From assembly GCA_002790175.1 (NCBI GenBank), contig PFUQ01000028.1:1-12167 (forward strand): DNA of 12,167 nt, in the 5' to 3' direction. The position numbers were made by a program, and so were the translations under genes. The stretch is from Flavobacteriales bacterium CG_4_9_14_3_um_filter_32_8. GTDB lineage: Bacteria > Bacteroidota > Bacteroidia > Flavobacteriales_E > Vicingaceae. The notes under the pieces are model-generated. The model ran no database searches and was not told the DNA's origin. It was given only the letters and a program-made list of their open reading frames with translations. This document shows positions 8,382-12,167 of the stretch, in pieces. The first letter of the stretch is position 1. Each line of letters starts with the position of its first letter.

Positions 8382-10520
8382 GTGAAAAGAATTAACTTAA
8401 TTATTACAATACTCTTGTTTATGACAACAGCAAAAGCACAAGATAAAACTACTGAAAATCCATTTTTCAGTCCTTATAGAACTCCATTTGAAGTTCCTGA
8501 TTTTAAAAAAATAAAACCCGAACATTACCAACCTGCCTACGAAAAAGGTATGGTTGAACAACGTGCTGCAATAGAAAAAATTGTCAGCAACAAAGAAAAG
8601 CCAACTTTTAAAAACACAATTGAAGCCCTAGAGAATAGTGGTGTGCTATTAAATAAAGTAGAAAATGTTTTTAGCAATCAAACCTCTGCAAACACCAATA
8701 AAGAATTACAAGAAATAGCTAAAAACTTATCGCCAATAATGAGTAAACATAGTGATGATATTATGCTCAATGCAAAATTATTCGAGCAAATAAAATCGGT
8801 TTATAAGGATAGAAATAATTTAGCTCCCGATGCCAACGACAAAAATAAAACCTTCAATTTAAACCTTGAACAGAAAAAATTAGTAGAAGAAATCTATAAA
8901 AGTTTTGTTAGAAGCGGAGCTAATGTTACCGAAAATAAAAAAGAAGAATTAAGAGCAATAAATAAAGAATTGAGTTTGTTAGCTCTTCAATTTGGAGAAA
9001 ACACCTTAAAAGGTGATAATAACTGGAAACATTTTATTGCAAGTGAAAAGGAGTTAGCCGGAATACCTCAATCGATAAAAGACGCCATGGCATTAGATGC
9101 TAAAAATGCAGGACAAGAAGGAAAATGGTTAGTTACTTTGCATAAATCAAGTTGGATTCCTGTTTTACAATATGCCCAAAATAGAGCATTAAGAGAAAAA
9201 GTCTATACCGCTTGGATGAATCGTGGCAATACTGGCGATGAATTTGATAACAACTCCAATGCTGCTAAAATTGCTTCTTTACGTGTTAAAAAAGCCAACT
9301 TATTAGGTTATAAAACTTGGGCTGATTACATTTTGGAAGACAATATGGCTAAAACTCCTGAAGCAGCAAATGAACTCTTAATGAATTTATGGAATAGATC
9401 CTTGCCTATAGCAAAACAAGAAGTGGCTGAAATGCAAAAGATGATTGATGCAGAAGGTGGTAATTTTAAATTAACCTCTTGGGATTGGTGGTATTATTCC
9501 GAAAAAGTTCGTAAAGCAAAATACGATTTGGATGAAGAAGAATTGAGACCTTATTTTGAACTGAATAATGTTCGCAAAGGTTTGTTCGAGGTAATTGGTA
9601 ATTTATATCACATTAAATTTATTGAAAGAAAAGACATTCCTACTCCTCATCCCGATGCACTCGCTTTTGAAGTACAAGAAAGTAATGGCAAACACATTGG
9701 AATTTTATTTATGGATTTTCATCCTAGAGATAGTAAACGTAGTGGAGCATGGATGAGTTCGTATCGTAAACAATCGTATAAAGAAGGAGAAATGGTAACT
9801 CCAATTATTACAAATGTTTTAAATTTCACAAAACCAACTGCTGATAAACCAGCTCTTTTAACTTTTGAAGAAGTAGAAACCATGTATCATGAAATTGGTC
9901 ACGGATTGCATGGGTTACTTTCCAATTCTACCTACAATAAATTATCTGGAACAGCGGTGCCACGAGATTTTGTAGAACTACCTTCGCAGGTAATGGAACA
10001 TTGGGCTGGAGAGCCAGAAGTATTAAAAATGTACGCCAAACATTACATCACAGGAGAAGTTATTCCTGATGCCTTAATGAAAAAATTACAAGACTCTCGT
10101 AAATTTAACCAAGGATTTATGACTACAGAATATTTGGCTGCTGCTATACTAGATTTAAAATGGCACACCTTAACAACTTCAGAATTACAAAATCCTGCTG
10201 ATTTCGAAAAGAAAGCAATGGATGAAATTGGATTAATTGATGAAATTTTACCTCGTTACAAAAGTGGTTATTTTAACCATATTTTTAGCGGGGGTTATTC
10301 TGCTGGTTACTACGCCTATATTTGGGCTGCGGTACTTGATGCTGATGCGTTTCAAGCTTTTAAAGAAACTGGAGATATTTTTAACCCCGAAAAAGCAAAA
10401 CTTTTTAGAGAACAAGTTCTTTCTAAAGGTGGAACTGACGATCCGATGATTTTATACAAAAATTTTAGAGGACAAGAGCCAACTATTGATGCACTTTTAG
10501 AAAATAGAGGATTGAACTAA
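8382..10520 (+). CDS. dcp: Peptidyl-dipeptidase Dcp-like M3 metallopeptidase, secreted
   Basis: This 712-residue zinc peptidase of the M3 family is expected to remove C-terminal dipeptides from oligopeptides. A GTG start gives a complete signal peptide (MKRINLIITILLFMTTAKA, then Q), while the next in-frame ATG would cut that signal in half, so GTG is preferred. The text from 'NPFFSPY' through 'HYQPAYEKGM' and 'FKNTIEALENSG' follows the E. coli Dcp N-terminal pattern. The zinc site is intact: H503 and H507 with catalytic E504 in 'YHEIGHGLHG', and third ligand E532 in 'FVELPSQ', spaced 29 residues from H503 as in Dcp. The substrate-binding motif 'HIFSGGYSAGYYAYIW' (about 630-645) is also present. 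The signal peptide suggests the periplasm, unlike cytoplasmic E. coli Dcp. The stop overlaps the guaD start by one base. Confidence 0.93.
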   Translation: MKRINLIITILLFMTTAKAQDKTTENPFFSPYRTPFEVPDFKKIKPEHYQPAYEKGMVEQRAAIEKIVSNKEKPTFKNTIEALENSGVLLNKVENVFSNQTSANTNKELQEIAKNLSPIMSKHSDDIMLNAKLFEQIKSVYKDRNNLAPDANDKNKTFNLNLEQKKLVEEIYKSFVRSGANVTENKKEELRAINKELSLLALQFGENTLKGDNNWKHFIASEKELAGIPQSIKDAMALDAKNAGQEGKWLVTLHKSSWIPVLQYAQNRALREKVYTAWMNRGNTGDEFDNNSNAAKIASLRVKKANLLGYKTWADYILEDNMAKTPEAANELLMNLWNRSLPIAKQEVAEMQKMIDAEGGNFKLTSWDWWYYSEKVRKAKYDLDEEELRPYFELNNVRKGLFEVIGNLYHIKFIERKDIPTPHPDALAFEVQESNGKHIGILFMDFHPRDSKRSGAWMSSYRKQSYKEGEMVTPIITNVLNFTKPTADKPALLTFEEVETMYHEIGHGLHGLLSNSTYNKLSGTAVPRDFVELPSQVMEHWAGEPEVLKMYAKHYITGEVIPDALMKKLQDSRKFNQGFMTTEYLAAAILDLKWHTLTTSELQNPADFEKKAMDEIGLIDEILPRYKSGYFNHIFSGGYSAGYYAYIWAAVLDADAFQAFKETGDIFNPEKAKLFREQVLSKGGTDDPMILYKNFRGQEPTIDALLENRGLN

Positions 10521-10996
10521 TGAATGAGATGGAACAGAATCCATTTATGCTTGAGGCTATCAAAATTTCCATTGAAAATGTAAAAAACAATGGAGGTCCT
10601 TTTGGAGCTGTTATTGTGAAAGATGGAAAAATAATTGCCCGAGGTGTAAATCGAGTTACAACCAATAACGACCCAACTGCTCACGCAGAAGTAAATGCCA
10701 TTCGAGAAGCAGCTGCTCAATTAAAATCGTTCGATTTAAGTGATTGTGAAATATATACTTCTTGCGAGCCTTGTCCGATGTGTTTAGGTGCCATTTATTG
10801 GGCGAGGTTATCTAAAATATATTTTGCTAACAATAAAACTGATGCAAAAAATATTGGCTTCGATGATTCTTTCATCTATAACGAAATAGAAAAACCTTAT
10901 CAAGAAAGAGTTATCCCAACCATCCAAATGATGCGAAACGAAGCACTAAAAGCTTTTCAAAATTGGGAATCAAAAGAGGATAAAATTGAATATTGA
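10520..10996 (+). CDS. guaD: Guanine deaminase (cytidine-deaminase-like fold)
   Basis: This 158-residue zinc deaminase is expected to convert guanine to xanthine in purine salvage, in the cytoplasm. The zinc-binding motifs are 'HAEVNA' (H55, proton-shuttle E57) and 'CEPCPMC' (C85, C88). Several stretches beyond the zinc site match the Bacillus-type guanine deaminase rather than TadA or cytidine deaminase: 'GGPFGAVIVKDG', 'TNNDPTAHAE', 'CPMCLGAIYWAR' and 'GFDDSFIYNEI'. D116 aligns with the catalytic Asp114 of the B. subtilis enzyme, and the C-terminal '-EY' with Tyr158 matches its domain-swapped C-terminal Tyr156 (alignment from memory). The ATG overlaps the dcp stop in a TAATG arrangement, suggesting translational coupling. 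A second in-frame ATG at 10529 is an alternative start. Substrate specificity is inferred; a related nucleoside deaminase is the fallback. Confidence 0.85.
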   Translation: MNEMEQNPFMLEAIKISIENVKNNGGPFGAVIVKDGKIIARGVNRVTTNNDPTAHAEVNAIREAAAQLKSFDLSDCEIYTSCEPCPMCLGAIYWARLSKIYFANNKTDAKNIGFDDSFIYNEIEKPYQERVIPTIQMMRNEALKAFQNWESKEDKIEY

Positions 10997-11082
10997 ACTT
11001 TTTTAATAGCTTGTTAAAATAGTTTTTATTACCACTTTTTATTTTACATTTACTTGTATATTAAGAATAAAACCAAACCACA

Positions 11083-11679
11083 ATGAAAAATATTAATTAT
11101 CCTGTTAACTTTCAATTTAACATCACTACTTTTTCTAACGATTTTGTAGCAAAAGATGCCAATAGAAATACCATTGCTTATGTGAAACAGAAAATGTTTA
11201 AACTCAAAGAAGACATCAATATTTACAACGATGAAACAAAAAGCAAGGTAAATTATAAAATAAAAGCCGATAGGTGGTTAGATTTTTCTGCAGCCTATAC
11301 TTTTTCGGATGAACAAGGAATTGAGTTTGGTAAAATTGCCAGGAAAGGTTGGCGTTCTTTATGGAAAGCTACCTACGAAATAATAGATAATAAGCAAGAA
11401 AAGCAATATGCCATTAACGAAGAAAATGCTTGGACTAAAGTTTTTGATTCGCTGTTGGGAGAAGTTCCTGTGTTGGGTTTATTTACAGGTTATTTTTTTA
11501 ACCCATCCTATATCGTTGCTAATAATAAAAACGAACCAATAGTAAGATTAAAAAAATTGCCTTCTTTTTTTGGAAGGAAATTTGAAATAACCAAATTGGG
11601 TGAGCTAGGTGAAGACAGCAACGAACGTATTATGCTTAGTTTAATGATGATGATTTTATTGGAAAGAAGAAGAGGATAG
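11083..11679 (+). CDS. LURP-one-related / tubby-like-fold family protein (tentative)
   Basis: This 198-residue protein has no signal peptide and no convincing membrane helix. It consists of short predicted beta strands alternating with charged turns: 'NFQFNITTF', 'AYVKQKMFKLKEDINIY', 'YKIKADRWLDFSAAYTF', 'ATYEIID' and 'SYIVAN'. That layout, with its 'YVKQKMFKLKEDI' and 'GKIARKGWRSLWKATYEI' segments, resembles LURP-one-related (DUF567/scramblase-like) proteins, whose bacterial role is unknown. The tail 'LMMMILLERRRG' looks like a natural end for the family, so the TAG at 11677 is probably the true stop. The gene stands alone: an 86-bp AT-rich gap separates it from guaD, and a foreign-looking reading frame begins right after its stop. 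The gene itself is certain; the family call is moderate. Confidence 0.6.
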   Translation: MKNINYPVNFQFNITTFSNDFVAKDANRNTIAYVKQKMFKLKEDINIYNDETKSKVNYKIKADRWLDFSAAYTFSDEQGIEFGKIARKGWRSLWKATYEIIDNKQEKQYAINEENAWTKVFDSLLGEVPVLGLFTGYFFNPSYIVANNKNEPIVRLKKLPSFFGRKFEITKLGELGEDSNERIMLSLMMMILLERRRG

Positions 11680-11847
11680 AATTATTACAGCTATCCAAAA
11701 GACACAAACTCTTTTTGGCAATTGGTAAAATTGGGCGGAGCAATACGCCAAATTCATTTATTGGAAAGTCCAGTTGTTGAAAATTATATAACGCAATATC
11801 CAATTGACGGAGATAATGTAGTGGTAAAGCCTCGTTTTGTAAATTCC
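11680..11847 (+). pseudogene. Fragment of a type ISP restriction-modification enzyme (C-terminal part, no start)
   Basis: The codons following the TAG of the preceding gene, in the same frame, read NYYSYPKDTNSFWQLVKLG, then 'GAIRQIHLLESPVVENYI' and 'YPIDGDNVVVKPRF'. This pattern (FW-LVK-GG--R--HLLESP, then YP--G-NVV-K-RF) resembles the target-recognition part near the C-terminus of type ISP / N-6 DNA methylase proteins. The N-terminal helicase and methylase parts are absent, and no ATG or ribosome-binding site precedes the segment. It is therefore a truncated remnant, unless it is expressed by stop-codon read-through. The frame stays open through the GC-rich repeats into the DUF559 region. 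The possible equivalent of the next methylase strand ('INQTQ') appears only after the repeats (about 11974-11988). Identification is from memory of the family pattern, on a short segment. Confidence 0.5.
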
Positions 11848-11920
11848 CCTCCTCTGGAGGGGTGCCCAACGGGCGGGGTGGTCAATCCTCCTCTGGAGGG
11901 GTGCCCAACGGGCGGGGTGG
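11848..11920 (+). repeat. Two tandem GC-rich 34-bp direct repeats read in frame as PPLEGCPTGGV
   Basis: Copy 1 is 11848-11881 and copy 2 is 11887-11920; they are identical over 34 bp and separated by 5 bp (TCAAT). The copies are 39 bp apart start to start, so the reading frame is kept, and each gives the peptide PPLEGCPTGGV. G+C is 26 of 34 bases, against a strongly AT-rich surround. Each copy holds two small hairpins: CCTCC-TCT-GGAGG (extended to 7-bp arms, 11846-11862, in copy 1) and GCCC-AAC-GGGC (11864-11874 in copy 1). Repeats of this look are, as far as I recall, dispersed in many Bacteroidota genomes; their origin is unclear. Confidence 0.93.
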
Positions 11921-11970
11921 CACTTACTACTCATCCGCAGAATAATGCGTCAGAACTAGACCAAACACTA

Positions 11971-12167
11971 ATGATAAACCAAACTCAAATTAAATTTGCC
12001 CCAATATTAGGACTCCCATACAATCCTAATTTAAAGCAACGAGCAAAAGAACTAAGGCAAGCTCGAAACCTACCAGAAGTATTATTTTGGATGCAAGTAA
12101 CCAAAGGCGGGTTTCATAAAATAGATTTTGACAGACAAAGAGTAATTGGGAATTTTATTGTAGATTT
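11971..12167 (+). CDS. DUF559 endonuclease-like domain protein (3' end beyond window)
   Basis: The visible 65 residues contain 'YNPNLKQRAKELRQARNLPE', then 'VLFWMQVTKGGFHKIDFDRQ' and 'RVIGNFIVDF'. This is the beginning of a DUF559 domain (PF04480), a Vsr-related PD-(D/E)xK nuclease-like fold; the family normally continues 'DFYC...L-IEIDG' just beyond. The ATG at 11971 is the first in-frame ATG and would give a stand-alone protein starting MINQTQIKFAP. However, the frame is open without a stop back to 11680, so this may be the C-terminal part of a longer composite protein that includes the repeats and the methylase-like segment. No ribosome-binding signal settles the start. DUF559 proteins have no established role; a nuclease activity is inferred from the fold. 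The domain call is strong, the gene boundary weak. Confidence 0.75.
   Translation, partial: MINQTQIKFAPILGLPYNPNLKQRAKELRQARNLPEVLFWMQVTKGGFHKIDFDRQRVIGNFIVD

Noticed and set aside
10237..10449. Plus-strand open frame within dcp
   Set aside because: It is out of frame inside the conserved M3 C-terminal domain, with no recognisable protein.
10997..11082. Promoter for the LURP-one-like gene
   Set aside because: A TTG at 11011 and a TACATTTA at 11045 are about 31 bases apart, too far for the known promoter pattern. A promoter must exist nearby, but I cannot place it.
11636..11869. Minus-strand open frame across the repeat
   Set aside because: It overlaps the LURP-one-like gene end and the methylase-like segment in antisense and has no family resemblance. 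The plus-strand reading is clearly the biological one.
11848..11920. Tandem repeats as a CRISPR array
   Set aside because: There are only two copies with a 5-bp separation, the repeats are read as protein in frame, and no cas genes are nearby.

Overview
The window is AT-rich chromosomal DNA that looks like a Bacteroidota, most likely Flavobacteriia-type, genome. The evidence is the gene families and order (an MCE/MlaD-like gene and an N-acetylmuramoyl-L-alanine amidase divergent from a Bacteroidota-type LptD), the weak Shine-Dalgarno signals, candidate promoters of the TTG / TAnnTTTG kind, and signal peptides ending in A-Q.

Layout: (1) Positions 1-1822, minus strand: a cell-wall amidase with a C-terminal SPOR-like domain, followed downstream by a MlaD-like lipid-transport protein cut by the window edge. 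(2) Positions 1893-7343, plus strand: a tight run of lptD (outer-membrane LPS insertion), a secreted S9A prolyl oligopeptidase and a VIT/CCC1-type metal transporter, with gaps of 6 and 3 bases. (3) Positions 7398-10996, plus strand: a TIGR01777 SDR-family epimerase-like protein, a secreted M3 peptidyl-dipeptidase (dcp) and a guanine deaminase (guaD) that overlaps the dcp stop by one base. (4) Positions 11083-11679: a small protein resembling the LURP-one-related/tubby-like fold. (5) Positions 11680-12167: a different kind of DNA. A reading frame with no clear start opens directly after the previous stop codon. It begins like the C-terminal part of a type ISP restriction-modification enzyme, passes in frame through two GC-rich 34-bp direct repeats, and continues into a DUF559 (Vsr-like endonuclease) domain that leaves the window.

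Regions 1-4 are mostly housekeeping. The two peptidases have signal peptides, so they probably work together on peptides in the periplasm or outside the cell. The MlaD-like protein, amidase and LptD form an envelope-biogenesis block around a shared 70-bp divergent promoter region. The points most worth a second look are the composite repeat/DUF559 reading frame at the right end, a near-perfect 39-bp palindrome inside the lptD coding sequence, and a 21-bp dyad just before the dcp start.
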